The notes beneath the pieces were generated by a model that saw only the letters and a list, made by a program, of their open reading frames with translations, made no database searches and was not told the DNA's origin. This document shows positions 1 through 7,867 of a stretch of 41,687 nucleotides of DNA, piece by piece; the stretch's first letter is position 1; each line of letters starts with the position of its first letter. Origin of the DNA: an uncultured delta proteobacterium. GTDB taxonomy: Bacteria > Desulfobacterota > Syntrophia > Syntrophales > Smithellaceae. A program made the position numbers and the translations under genes. The stretch is from contig CAIVQG010000050.1 in assembly GCA_903907985.1 (NCBI GenBank), positions 1-41,687 of the forward strand, in the 5' to 3' direction.

Positions 1-710
1 CCTATTATGGTTCACAGAGGCTTGGGACATACTGAAATGAGGGCTCTATCGCCCAGGAAGCACTGAGTCCTCCTGCCTTCCTATGAATAACAAAACCATT
101 ATACATTATTCTATATACGAATTCATGGTAGGAGGAAGGAGGGCAGGATTTGAATGAACGGGAAACTAGCCATCAAACCTCTGCACCTTTCTCTCAGAAA
201 TCAGTGGACTCGCCTGACATGTAACGTCCATGTTCAATAGCCGGCCACAATCCGTCATGTCGATCATTGCCCAGGGCGCGTGGCATCTTTGCACTTGGCA
301 ACTTTGCGCAAGGTTTAATATTTCCTATTTTTCCACAGGAACTAGTGCTTAGTGCGTGGATTGTTGCTATCTAAGCATCATGATTATAACAACATATAAA
401 GTTTATAAACATTATGAGTGATGTTAACTACTTACACATACATAGATTTGCACTGCCTTAACATTCATATTCTGTATGTGTGACAAAGACCGTAATGCTA
501 TTATGTCATAAACAGCATAGTCAATGAAAAACAACATGATACCGACCACTTATAGGTTTATCGGTTTTCTGATCGCCACACATGATGGATGGTAGAAGGT
601 AAGCAAATGTGGCGTTGCTAAACCTTATTTTTCTGTCCTGCTTGCTGGGGATAGCGATGGGGAATGCCTATTTAAAGCCTGGCTTTAGAATAAAAACCAT
701 CACTAACTAT
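1..710. other. Gene-poor flank left of att1
   Basis: I see no supportable gene here. A reading frame open from base 1 stops at 64-66 and could be the last 21 residues of a truncated protein, but it is too short to assign. An imperfect inverted repeat (TCCTGCC-rich arm near 71-95, TAGGAGGAAGGAGG-type arm near 128-150) lies further in. The last 70 bases carry two TGGGGA motifs 12 bp apart, like those flanking the integrase genes, so the segment is best read as the right end of another integrated element. That reading is inference. Confidence 0.4.
645..663 (+). promoter_or_regulatory. Paired TGGGGA arm-type motifs left of att1
   Basis: CTGGGGA at 645-651 and ATGGGGA at 657-663 are spaced 12 bp start to start, about 60 bp left of att1. 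The pair shares the ten bases GCTGGGGATA with the pair in front of the second integrase (22360-22378) rather than with the GTGGGGA pairs of element 1. Probable integrase or excisionase arm sites of an upstream element; function is inferred from position and repetition. Confidence 0.45.
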
Positions 711-768
711 TTGATTTTATTTTGGTAGTCCCACGGGGAGTTGAACCCCGGTTTCCGGCGTGAGAGGC
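711..768 (-). repeat. att1: tRNA-Glu(CUC) 3'-end fragment, attachment site
   Basis: This 58-bp segment recurs at 22169-22226 with one T/C difference. Read on the minus strand it is the 3' part of a tRNA: anticodon loop CTCTCAC (anticodon CUC, Glu), a T arm CGGGG/TTCAACT/CCCCG, and the acceptor end finishing in TACCA. Twelve further bases (TTGATTTTATTT) beyond the tRNA 3' end are also shared. Identity stops just inside the anticodon stem, and no 5' tRNA half follows to the right, so this is not a functional tRNA gene. This is the pattern left by tyrosine integrases that use a tRNA 3' end as attB. Confidence 0.88.
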
Positions 769-847
769 TACAATTTCCATTGTCTTGTTTTTATCTCTTT
801 TTACCCATATTAATAATATTAAGTATTATCAATATGTTTCATTTCTC

Positions 848-875
848 TTGACTTACCTGAAATTACCTGTATATT
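848..875 (+). promoter_or_regulatory. Sigma-70 promoter of integrase 1
   Basis: TTGACT at 848-853 and TATATT at 870-875 are separated by 16 bp. Both hexamers and the spacing are conserved in front of the second integrase (22321-22348), although surrounding bases differ, which supports function. The predicted start lies immediately before the TGGGGA arm motifs, so proteins bound there could repress the integrase gene. Confidence 0.7.
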
Positions 876-885
876 CAAATCATGT

Positions 886-934
886 GTGGGGAGTAGTGTG
901 GGGAGTTGGTTTGATGTGGGGAATACTGTGGGGA
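886..934 (+). promoter_or_regulatory. Two pairs of GTGGGGA arm-type repeats in the integrase leader
   Basis: GTGGGGA occurs at 886-892, 898-904, 916-922 and 928-934. The first two and the last two are 12 bp apart, with an 18-bp step between pairs. They lie between the integrase promoter and its start codon. The same motif pair with the same spacing lies left of att2 (22102-22120), so both ends of element 1 carry the same kind of site, as expected of integrase arm sites. Confidence 0.6.
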
Positions 935-962
935 ATACGAGGCAAAAAGGGAGGTCATAAAT

Positions 963-2126
963 ATGCCAGCTTTTGAGCGACACAAGACTGATTATCCCGG
1001 CGTTACCTATATTGAAGCTGATGGGCCGAAAGGGAAGAAAGTTGAAAGAGTCTATTACATACGCTATCGGCGTAATGGCGTAATGGTTGAAGAAAAGGTG
1101 GGCCGTCAGTATCAGAATGCTATGACGGAGGCCAAGGCATCGCAGATTCGGGCTGACCGCATCAGGGGAAAAGAAAAATCAAATAGAGAAAGACGCGAGA
1201 CAGAACGAGCGGCAAGAGAAGAGGAAAAAGGCCGCTGGACTGTAAACAAGTTATGGGAAGAATATGAAAGACAGAAAGAAGAGACAAAGTCTTTCCGGAT
1301 AGATAAAAACTGGTTTGAGAAATACCTGAAAGAACCTTTCGGCTCGAAGGAACCGCAAGATATAATCCAATTAGATGTTGATCGTCTAAGAATCAAACTT
1401 CTTAAAACGTTATCACCTCAGTCCGTCAAACATATCCTTGCTCTACTGCGGCGTATCGTCAACTTTGGCGTACAAAAACAACTATGTCATAATCTCAGTT
1501 TTAAAATTCAATTACCGGAAGTGCACAACAACAAGACAGAAGACTTAACGCCAGAACAGTTGCAAAACCTGTTAAAAGCCATTGGGGAGAGTGAAGACTC
1601 TATGGCCGCAAACATGATGCGGATAGCATTGTTCACTGGGATGCGGCGCGGAGAAATGTTTAAATTGAGATGGGATGATATTGACTTCCATAAAGGCTTT
1701 ATCTCTTTGCGAGACCCCAAAGGCAAAGAACCCCAGAAGCTCCCCTTGAATGATTCTGCAAAATCAGTTTTTGAAAGTATCCCCAAAAACAAATCAGGAT
1801 TTGTCTTTACGATGAACAATGGAAAACCTTTCACAACAGATCTTCGACGACGGCTAAACAGGATCAGGGATGCGGCTGAGATACCAAAGGAGTTTAGAGC
1901 TCTTCACGGGTTAAGGCATGTCTATGCTTCCATGCTGGCATCTTCGGGGCAGGTGGACATGTACACCCTGCAAAAACTCCTAACACACAAGAGCCCCTTG
2001 ATGACCCAGCGTTATGCCCACCTTCGGGATGAATCATTGAGACGGGCTTCAAACCTGGCCGGAGACATTATCAATGGGGCGATGAAAGAGAATAGCCAGC
2101 TCGTTAAAATTCAGGATCAGAAATAA
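963..2126 (+). CDS. Tyrosine recombinase / integrase of element 1
   Basis: Site-specific recombinase of 387 residues that would integrate and excise element 1 at the tRNA-Glu 3' end. The catalytic set is complete: R228 in TGMRRGE, H315 and R318 in HGLRH, H342 in LLTHKS and nucleophile Y351 in QRYAHL. The N-terminal third is basic and coiled, typical of an arm-binding domain, followed by a core-binding SAM-like domain at about 85-180. The start codon ATG 963 follows GGGAGG (about 950) at good spacing. It lies about 195 bp from att1 and is transcribed away from it, the usual layout. It is clearly related along its whole length to the integrase at 22456-23586. Family call certain; target assignment inferred from att1 and att2. 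Confidence 0.95.
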   Translation: MPAFERHKTDYPGVTYIEADGPKGKKVERVYYIRYRRNGVMVEEKVGRQYQNAMTEAKASQIRADRIRGKEKSNRERRETERAAREEEKGRWTVNKLWEEYERQKEETKSFRIDKNWFEKYLKEPFGSKEPQDIIQLDVDRLRIKLLKTLSPQSVKHILALLRRIVNFGVQKQLCHNLSFKIQLPEVHNNKTEDLTPEQLQNLLKAIGESEDSMAANMMRIALFTGMRRGEMFKLRWDDIDFHKGFISLRDPKGKEPQKLPLNDSAKSVFESIPKNKSGFVFTMNNGKPFTTDLRRRLNRIRDAAEIPKEFRALHGLRHVYASMLASSGQVDMYTLQKLLTHKSPLMTQRYAHLRDESLRRASNLAGDIINGAMKENSQLVKIQDQK

Positions 2127-2155
2127 GAAATCTATTGCACAGTGGGGACGCATAC

Positions 2156-2719
2156 ATGGATAAAAGGAAAGTTGGACCAGCTGGGATTATCAAGATTAAT
2201 GATGAAACCAATGATATGTTTGGTGCCATGCTCTTACATGTTATTTTTAATGAGCCATCGAAAAGCCCCTTGCTTGAAATTAAGCCTAAGGAAAGGGATG
2301 AGGGGCTGACGGAAACCTTGTTAGATAAACTTTCTGTTGCTGATGAAATTATTCGTTATCTGATTACACACATGAGGATTCTTGATCATGAGATAATCCC
2401 ACTGTATTTATTCAAGGGGGTAATGAAGGAGGCAGATAGGTTATATGATGCAGTTGCGGATGAAGCGAAGAAGCAAAATGTTACCATAAAGTCCAGAGAT
2501 TTTAGTTGGTTTAAGTCAAACACACTTTCGGTATATCGAAAGATGAAGGGAGATTTTCAATTTATCAACACTTATCATCTCGGCATCGCATATAATTTTT
2601 CGTATGGGAATGAAAAAAAGGAATTTATTACCCGTATGGTGGATATTTACTTTAAGGCCATTGATATTAAGATGTTCCCGAAGTCGAAAATGAGTGAATT
2701 GATGAGTCATATCGAATAG
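2156..2719 (+). CDS. Hypothetical protein downstream of integrase
   Basis: A 187-residue protein I do not recognise. ATG 2156 is preferred over TTG 2135 because GGGGAC sits just upstream, though the site is weak. There is no signal peptide, membrane segment or obvious catalytic motif. The middle is helical and moderately acidic, and the C-terminal third is basic and aromatic. It begins 29 bases after the integrase stop, so it is probably co-transcribed with it, and the terminator at 2769 closes the pair. A role in element maintenance or recombination control is possible from position alone. Confidence 0.6.
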   Translation: MDKRKVGPAGIIKINDETNDMFGAMLLHVIFNEPSKSPLLEIKPKERDEGLTETLLDKLSVADEIIRYLITHMRILDHEIIPLYLFKGVMKEADRLYDAVADEAKKQNVTIKSRDFSWFKSNTLSVYRKMKGDFQFINTYHLGIAYNFSYGNEKKEFITRMVDIYFKAIDIKMFPKSKMSELMSHIE

Positions 2720-2768
2720 TAATGATCTTCTGTTTTATTTGACGCCATCAGAATAATTATTCTTCCAT

Positions 2769-2805
2769 AATGCCCGCGAAGTTCAAACTCGCGGGCATTT
2801 TTTTT
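2769..2805 (+). terminator. Rho-independent terminator after the integrase unit
   Basis: A perfect 11-bp stem (AATGCCCGCGA at 2769-2779 with TCGCGGGCATT at 2789-2799), a 9-base loop and eight T residues. It separates the integrase unit from the regulator/replication module. Element 2 has an analogous CCCGCAA-type terminator (25931-25965) directly before its AlpA-like gene. Confidence 0.92.
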
Positions 2806-2823
2806 GAAAGAAAGGAGGGAAAT

Positions 2824-3051
2824 ATGATCAGCAAAAAGTTCAGGGCATCGATAAAACTCTCGGAAACCCCCGCATGGAAGATAGCACTGAAAGCGGGGTT
2901 AGATCCAAGCGTATTGTCGAAAATTATGAGCGGGACCATTCCTGTCAGACCGGGAGATCGGCGCGTCAGGAGGGTGGCAGATTTGATTGGGTTGAGTGAT
3001 GATGAATGCTTTGAGGATGGCGTGGAAGGAGGGTCGGGTTATGGAAATTGA
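2824..3051 (+). CDS. Small XRE-like helix-turn-helix protein
   Basis: A 75-residue probable DNA-binding regulator. The segment from SETPAWKIALKAGLDPSVLS to IGLSDDE resembles a lambda-repressor-type HTH: a helix, then KAGLDPSVLSKIMSG as turn and recognition helix, then a variable basic loop and a closing helix. ATG 2824 is chosen over the upstream ATG 2770 because GAAAGGAGGG sits at ideal distance and because 2770 lies inside the terminator stem. Its end overlaps the AlpA-like gene by 11 bases, suggesting translational coupling. It could control the integration or replication genes; that is inferred from context. Confidence 0.7.
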   Translation: MISKKFRASIKLSETPAWKIALKAGLDPSVLSKIMSGTIPVRPGDRRVRRVADLIGLSDDECFEDGVEGGSGYGN

Positions 3052-3235
3052 TCGTATGTATATTACAGAAAAGGAGGTCAGTCTTTTTACCGGCCTTTCA
3101 TTGAGTCTGTTGCGTAATTCGCGTTTCAACAGAAAGGGCATACCGTATGTCAAGGTGGGCCGCTCTGTCCGGTATAAATATTCAGATGTAACAAACTTTA
3201 TGGAGGCAAGGATGGTGAAGACTGAGCCCATATAA
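3041..3235 (+). CDS. AlpA/excisionase-like HTH protein of element 1
   Basis: A 64-residue protein with a MerR/AlpA-type winged helix: ITEKEVSLFTGLSLSLLRNSR as the HTH, then GIPYVKVGRSVRYKYSDV as the wing. Such proteins act as excisionases or activators of integrase genes. ATG 3041 follows GGAGGG at good spacing and keeps only the domain; the longer frame from 2996 would run through the preceding gene. The C-terminal half is homologous to the protein at 25998-26354 in element 2 (GIPYLKISKRSIRYR, then NFMEAR), so both elements share this regulator type next to different replication genes. Confidence 0.8.
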   Translation: MEIDRMYITEKEVSLFTGLSLSLLRNSRFNRKGIPYVKVGRSVRYKYSDVTNFMEARMVKTEPI

Positions 3236-3288
3236 TTACACAATAAAAATTTGAACTTTAAAACTGAAATTAAAAAAGGAGAATTATT

Positions 3289-3531
3289 ATGATTTTAAGA
3301 GCAAAATTTGAACTTTTGGAAAACAAGAAAGATATCGAACCATTTTGTGAGGGTGATATTGATGTAAAACTGGATCCAGACGATATATTTTCGTTTCTAA
3401 ACAGTCGCCGAAAAAAATTTAATGGCAGTCTCTCTGACTGGCTGCTCCTTGAAGCTCGTATTTTATTGAAGGAAGCAATAGCTGTCGAGACCAAGCACCG
3501 ACTTATCCATAAAACTAGAACCGAACTTTAA
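3289..3531 (+). CDS. Small hypothetical protein
   Basis: An 80-residue protein with a strong ribosome binding site (AAAAGGAG) seven bases before ATG 3289. The N-terminal part is acidic, and a helical segment near residues 35-70 (SLSDWLLLEARILLKEAIAV) follows. No known domain is recognised. It sits in a run of small genes between the AlpA-like regulator and the RepA-like ATPase, so a part in replication or copy control is plausible but unproven. Confidence 0.6.
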   Translation: MILRAKFELLENKKDIEPFCEGDIDVKLDPDDIFSFLNSRRKKFNGSLSDWLLLEARILLKEAIAVETKHRLIHKTRTEL

Positions 3532-3546
3532 CCGGAGAGGCAAGTC

Positions 3547-3726
3547 ATGCAATTAAAAATTAAAATAGCTCTACACAATGATGAATTTACTCTTAACACA
3601 ATAATTGAAACCGAATGTCGTTTCAATATTGAGAGTGATAGGGCATTGGATAAAATTCAAGAATTGGTTCGCTTTATTATCGCTAAGCAGCTGCGAACGG
3701 ATGGCATCCAGGGCAAAGGTCATTGA
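3547..3726 (+). CDS. Small hypothetical protein upstream of the RepA-like ATPase
   Basis: A 59-residue protein beginning MQLKIKIALHNDEFTLNTII. Its start is supported by GGAGAGG just upstream and it ends four bases before the ATPase start, a tight operon junction. The predicted fold is two or three beta strands then a helix (DRALDKIQELVRFIIAKQL). No family is recognised. The spacing and ribosome binding site are the main reasons to accept it. Confidence 0.55.
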   Translation: MQLKIKIALHNDEFTLNTIIETECRFNIESDRALDKIQELVRFIIAKQLRTDGIQGKGH

Positions 3727-3729
3727 TTA

Positions 3730-4761
3730 ATGCAAAATTCCAATATGCAAATGGTTGGTAAATTTCCTGACATATTTGAAGAAGCGATTGATTGTGTTGA
3801 ATTTATCAAAATGGATTTACCACCTAGACCGACAATTATTTACCCTTGGCTTCGTGAATCTTCTTTAGTCATGATCTATGCTGATCGTGGAACTGGCAAA
3901 ACAATGTTTGGAATTTCTTTGGCCCTTAGTATTGTGACGGGAGTATCGATTGGAAAGTGGAATATCGAAAATCCTGTAGGCGTCTTATATGTGGATGGTG
4001 AAATGGCCGCCGATGAAATGCAGGATAGAATGAGAAAAATATCACTAGGGCTGCCGCCTCAATTGGCACCATTAAAATTTTTGTCATCAGATTTACTCCA
4101 TCAAAAAAAATATTTATCGGTCAATATTAATAATCAACAGTGGAGAAAAATAATTTACGATGCCCTCGCAGGGCAAAAAATAATAAAAGTGTTGATCCTT
4201 GATAATCTATCCTGTTTAACTCCCGGCGTTGATGAAAATGACAAGGAAGCTTGGGATGCAATTAACCAGTGGCTTATCTCGTTACGTTTCTTGGGTATAG
4301 CTGTAATCTTTTTGCATCATAGTGGCAAAAGTGGGAAACAGCGAGGGACTTCCGGGCGAGAAGATGCTTTGGACATCGTCATCAACTTATCAGCGCCACC
4401 AGGATATTCATCCACAGATGGGGCAAAGTTCATTGTATCTTTTGAGAAATCAAGAGGCGTATGCGGTGAAAGTTTATCCCCGTTTACATTCAGCATAGGG
4501 AAGGACAGTGCGGGTCATACGATATTGCTTACCGATGTATCGATATCGTCAAGCAATAAAGAAAGAATAATTGCCCTTCTTGGATCAGGTAAATCCCAAA
4601 GCGAAGTGGCAACAATAATCGGATGCTCAAAGCAAAATGTCAGTAAACATAAAGATTGGGCAGCAGAGAAGGAGTATTTGGTGGAGAATGGTAACCGAGG
4701 CTGTTTTACATTTACAAAAGAAGGACGAGATAAGTATGCCACATATCTCATTGATGTTTGA
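3730..4761 (+). CDS. RepA/RegA-like AAA_25 (RecA-fold) ATPase
   Basis: A 343-residue RecA-fold NTPase resembling plasmid RepA/RegA hexameric helicases. Walker A lies at about residues 51-58 (ADRGTGKT), an acidic strand DGEMAADEM follows, Walker B is VLILDNLS, and FLHHSGKSGKQRG is the sensor/arginine-containing region. The last 70 residues hold a helix-turn-helix (SQSEVATIIGCSKQNVSKHK), an unusual C-terminal DNA-binding module that could direct it to an origin. The cluster of GTCAAC repeats begins 16 bases after its stop codon. I infer a replication or mobilisation ATPase of element 1. Confidence 0.82.
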   Translation: MQNSNMQMVGKFPDIFEEAIDCVEFIKMDLPPRPTIIYPWLRESSLVMIYADRGTGKTMFGISLALSIVTGVSIGKWNIENPVGVLYVDGEMAADEMQDRMRKISLGLPPQLAPLKFLSSDLLHQKKYLSVNINNQQWRKIIYDALAGQKIIKVLILDNLSCLTPGVDENDKEAWDAINQWLISLRFLGIAVIFLHHSGKSGKQRGTSGREDALDIVINLSAPPGYSSTDGAKFIVSFEKSRGVCGESLSPFTFSIGKDSAGHTILLTDVSISSSNKERIIALLGSGKSQSEVATIIGCSKQNVSKHKDWAAEKEYLVENGNRGCFTFTKEGRDKYATYLIDV

Positions 4762-4776
4762 ACATGGTCACTATTG

Positions 4777-4945
4777 GTCAACCCGTCAACTCCCCTATAA
4801 ATAGGGGGAGAGTTGACTTGAATTGAAGGGAAGACTGTCCACTTGTTGACTTGATAATATTGCAACATATTTAAGTACTTATTGATAGTTGTCCACCGTA
4901 AGTCAACCGATTGGTCAACCGAGATAAGAGAAGAAAACCGTCAAC
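4777..4945. repeat. Iteron-like GTCAAC cluster, candidate replication origin
   Basis: GTCAAC occurs at 4777, 4785, 4902, 4914 and 4940, its complement GTTGAC at 4812 and 4845, and the variant GTCCAC at 4837 and 4891, all within 169 bases. A hairpin (CTCCCC/AGGGGGAG) lies between the first copies, and the stretch around 4850-4885 is AT-rich. Density, position directly downstream of a RepA-like ATPase with a C-terminal HTH, and absence of a gene suggest an iteron-type origin. Function is inferred. Confidence 0.5.
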
Positions 4946-4968
4946 CATCACATTTTTAGGAGAATATT

Positions 4969-5259
4969 ATGAAAACGATCAAAGCAAGGACAGAAGAAAT
5001 TTTAGCTAAGGCATTAGAACTTAAAGATGGAAGTGAACTTTACCTGGAATGCGGCACTGACCGGGAAAGGGATGTTCTTTATGATGATCTTATTCAAAGA
5101 AGGTTCTGGTTCATCGAAGACGGCCTGAGCAAATATGAACAAATAATTATCACCAAGAAACATTTTAACATTCATCCCAATATAATTTTGGCAAAACTAA
5201 ATATCTTATCGGCCTACATCAGAAAAGCAAATGGCAGCAGGGAAGAGATTACTTTATAA
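4969..5259 (+). CDS. Hypothetical protein
   Basis: A 96-residue protein with a good ribosome binding site (TAGGAGA) before ATG 4969, just after the iteron-like repeats. It has an N-terminal helix, an acidic central part (ECGTDRERDVLYDDLIQRR) and an alternating C-terminal half. No known domain is recognised. Placement between the candidate origin and an HTH gene makes a replication or maintenance role possible, without direct evidence. Confidence 0.6.
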   Translation: MKTIKARTEEILAKALELKDGSELYLECGTDRERDVLYDDLIQRRFWFIEDGLSKYEQIIITKKHFNIHPNIILAKLNILSAYIRKANGSREEITL

Positions 5260-5322
5260 TGCAGAAGACATATGTCACCCCCAAAAACGCACATATTTTT
5301 ACCATAACGGAGACTCACAATA

Positions 5323-5691
5323 ATGGGCAGGCCCAAAAAGCATATTGATGAAGTGACATTGCTGGCAATGAGGGGCGAGGGAAAACATCTCAGAGAGATT
5401 TCCAAGGAAATGGGTGTGTCCACTACAACCCTTTCCCGGAGGATTGCCGATTTGCAGTATAAAAAAGGCATTCTAACAAAATACCGGCAGCTTCAAGGGT
5501 TGGAACTGACGGCACTCCGAGCAAGAATATTATCAACCATCGACCTAGACCACATAGAAAAAGCCTCCCTGATAGATATTGCCAATGCTTTATATGTCCT
5601 TACAAAGTTGGAAATATCTATTCAGGGGAAGGATTCTGGCAAGGGCAAGAGGCTTGTGGATCATATTCTGGCGTTGGAAAACGATAAATAA
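5323..5691 (+). CDS. Helix-turn-helix protein (Hin/terminase-small-like)
   Basis: A 122-residue protein beginning with a basic MGRPKKH tail followed by a homeodomain-like HTH (residues about 12-45, with the turn at EMGVSTTTLSRRI). A longer helical region follows, ending in a lysine-rich patch. The arrangement resembles resolvase HTH domains and phage small-terminase N-termini, but length and context do not decide between them. It is the last gene before the restriction-modification operon and could be an element-encoded regulator. Confidence 0.65.
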   Translation: MGRPKKHIDEVTLLAMRGEGKHLREISKEMGVSTTTLSRRIADLQYKKGILTKYRQLQGLELTALRARILSTIDLDHIEKASLIDIANALYVLTKLEISIQGKDSGKGKRLVDHILALENDK

Positions 5692-5699
5692 ACAAATAG

Positions 5700-5881
5700 T
5701 GCAATATAGCAGAGGCAACATTATTTTTTAACTAATTTAGGTTGCAATGTTTTGGAGAAGTAGTATTATTCTGCAACATTAAGAACATCCCTTTACTACT
5801 TAAAAAACAATTATATGCACGGCCACGCATATAAACTAATGCACTAACAGTTGTATATAAATTCAATTATGAGAGAGTATA
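5700..5881. promoter_or_regulatory. Control region of the restriction-modification operon
   Basis: This AT-rich 180-base gap precedes hsdM. A perfect 7-bp inverted repeat TATATGC/GCATATA lies at 5812-5833, about 50 bases before the start codon. GCAACATT occurs twice, near 5718 and 5773, with a related GTTGCAATG between them. These look like operator sites for delayed or repressed expression, which type I systems often need on entry to a new host. I could not fix a -35/-10 pair. Confidence 0.4.
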
Positions 5882-7867
5882 ATGACTAATCATCAAGATC
5901 ACGCAAACCTAATCTGGCAGATTGCCGATTTGCTTCGTGGACCCTATAGACCACCTCAATATGAACGTGTTATGCTTCCCCTGACCGTGCTGCGTCGTTT
6001 TGATTGTGTTCTTGCACCCACCAAGGATGCTGTGCTGAAAAAATATGAACAGGTCAAAGATAAACATAAAGATGAAGCGCTGGAGAGTATCCTCAATAAA
6101 GTTGCTAGGGAAAGATTTCACAACCACTCACCCCTTACCTTCGAAAAGCTTAAAGGCGATCCAGATAATATCGAAAAACATTTGGTCAGCTACATCAAAG
6201 GTTTTTCGAAAAACGTGCAAACAATCTTTGAATATTTTGAATTTGAAAATGAAATAGAGAAAATGCGGGAAGCCAACATCCTCTACCTCGTGATTTCTAA
6301 ATTCTGTGATGTAAATCTTCATCCTAACAAAGTTCCCAATGAGGAGATGGGGCTCATATTTGAAAACCTCATTCGCCGTTTCAATGAACTGGCAAATGAA
6401 ACGGCCGGTGATCACTTTACACCCCGCGAAGTTATACGGCTCATGGTAAGCATACTATTTATCAATGACGATGAGCTATTGGCTACGCCTGGTACGGTCC
6501 GCAAACTATTAGACCCTGCCTGCGGCACTGGTGGGATGCTGGCTGAGGCGCAGAATTATCTGCGTAATCATCACAAAGAAGCACGACTTTATGTATATGG
6601 GCAGGACTATAACAAGAGAGCCTATGCCACTGCTGCTTCAGATATGCTCATGAAACAGGTTGATCATAATGGCGGAGGGGACAATATCCGCTTCGGTGAT
6701 TCTTTCACCGATGACCAGTTTGATAACGAAAAATTTGATTATTTTTTAACAAATCCACCATTTGGTGTGGACTGGAAGAAAGAACAGAAGGAAATTGTTC
6801 AGGAGCATGAAAAAAGAGGATTTAGTGGCCGCTTCGGTGCAGGCCTTCCGCGTATAAGCGATGGATCATTACTTTTTCTTCAACATATGGTCCATAAATT
6901 TGAGCCGGTTCTCGCTGACCAACTCAAACATGGCTCGCGCCTGGCAATTGTTTTCAGTGGTTCACCTCTATTCTCCGGTGGCGCTGGTTCTGGAGAAAGC
7001 AATATCCGCAAATGGATAATTGAAAACGATTGGCTTGAGGCTGTTATCGCCTTGCCTGAGCAAATGTTCTATAATACGGGCATTGGCACTTATATTTGGA
7101 TCGTCACAAACCGCAAAGAAAAAAATCGCAAGGGGAAGATTCAGTTGTTTGATGCTAGGGATATCTATGTGCCTTTGCGCAAAAATCTTGGCGCTAAAAA
7201 GCGCATGATCGGCAACGGCGAAGAGGGCACCCCTAATCAGATCGATGATATTGTTAAGCACTATGCAGAATTTCATGATAGCGATATCGCGAAGATTTTT
7301 GACAATAATGATTTTGGTTATACCCATGTAACAGTCGAACGTCCGTTAAGACTCCGGTATCAGATGTCTGTAGAAGACAAGGCTCGGTACCTTGATGCCT
7401 GCCCGCAATGTCTTGATGATATACAGGCAATCGATTTGGAACTCGGCCGTGAGCCAATACATGACTGGAATGAGGTGGAATATCGAATTATCGATCTCCT
7501 CCATAAACGAAAGTCATACTGGAAAAAAGCCGAACTTAAACTCTTTCGTGATGTCTTCACCCAAAAAGATCCTGAAGCAGTGCCAGTGAAAAAAGATAAG
7601 GGTGATGGTTTCGAACCTGATACCGATCTGCGAGACTTTGAAAACATATCACTTAAAGATGATATTGATGATTACTTCAAGCGCGAAGTATTACCACATG
7701 TGCCCGATGCATGGATGGATAGAAGCAAAGACAAAGTAGGATATGAGATAAACTTTAATCGTCATTTTTACAAAGACACGCCACAGCGAACATTGGAAGA
7801 AATAGATGCCGAGCTAAAAAAAGCTGAAGAAGATATTTTGAAGTTACTGAAAGAGGTGACAACGTGA
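5882..7867 (+). CDS. hsdM: Type I restriction-modification methyltransferase subunit HsdM
   Basis: The N6-adenine methyltransferase subunit of a type I restriction-modification complex, 661 residues. The N-terminal HsdM_N helical domain (about 5-150) is followed by the SAM-binding motif DPACGTGG starting at D211 and the catalytic NPPF starting at N291 (motif IV). A long C-terminal region past 450 includes a charged helix that probably contacts HsdS. Its TGA overlaps the GTG start of hsdS (GTGA at 7864-7867), so translation is probably coupled. First gene of a five-gene run hsdM-hsdS-ATPase-HNH-hsdR. Confidence 0.96.
   Translation: MTNHQDHANLIWQIADLLRGPYRPPQYERVMLPLTVLRRFDCVLAPTKDAVLKKYEQVKDKHKDEALESILNKVARERFHNHSPLTFEKLKGDPDNIEKHLVSYIKGFSKNVQTIFEYFEFENEIEKMREANILYLVISKFCDVNLHPNKVPNEEMGLIFENLIRRFNELANETAGDHFTPREVIRLMVSILFINDDELLATPGTVRKLLDPACGTGGMLAEAQNYLRNHHKEARLYVYGQDYNKRAYATAASDMLMKQVDHNGGGDNIRFGDSFTDDQFDNEKFDYFLTNPPFGVDWKKEQKEIVQEHEKRGFSGRFGAGLPRISDGSLLFLQHMVHKFEPVLADQLKHGSRLAIVFSGSPLFSGGAGSGESNIRKWIIENDWLEAVIALPEQMFYNTGIGTYIWIVTNRKEKNRKGKIQLFDARDIYVPLRKNLGAKKRMIGNGEEGTPNQIDDIVKHYAEFHDSDIAKIFDNNDFGYTHVTVERPLRLRYQMSVEDKARYLDACPQCLDDIQAIDLELGREPIHDWNEVEYRIIDLLHKRKSYWKKAELKLFRDVFTQKDPEAVPVKKDKGDGFEPDTDLRDFENISLKDDIDDYFKREVLPHVPDAWMDRSKDKVGYEINFNRHFYKDTPQRTLEEIDAELKKAEEDILKLLKEVTT

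Noticed and set aside
1-66. Frame open from base 1 ending in GHTEMRALSPRKH, faintly like a tyrosine recombinase C-terminus.
   Set aside because: Only 21 residues, no catalytic Tyr context, and the 5' part lies outside the window.
722-768. Possible functional tRNA-Glu gene on the minus strand (also at 22180-22226).
   Set aside because: Only the 3' half is present at both places; no D arm or acceptor 5' strand follows.
785-976. 63-codon frame before integrase 1.
   Set aside because: It runs through the promoter and the arm repeats, has repetitive VWGV composition created by those repeats, and lacks a ribosome binding site.
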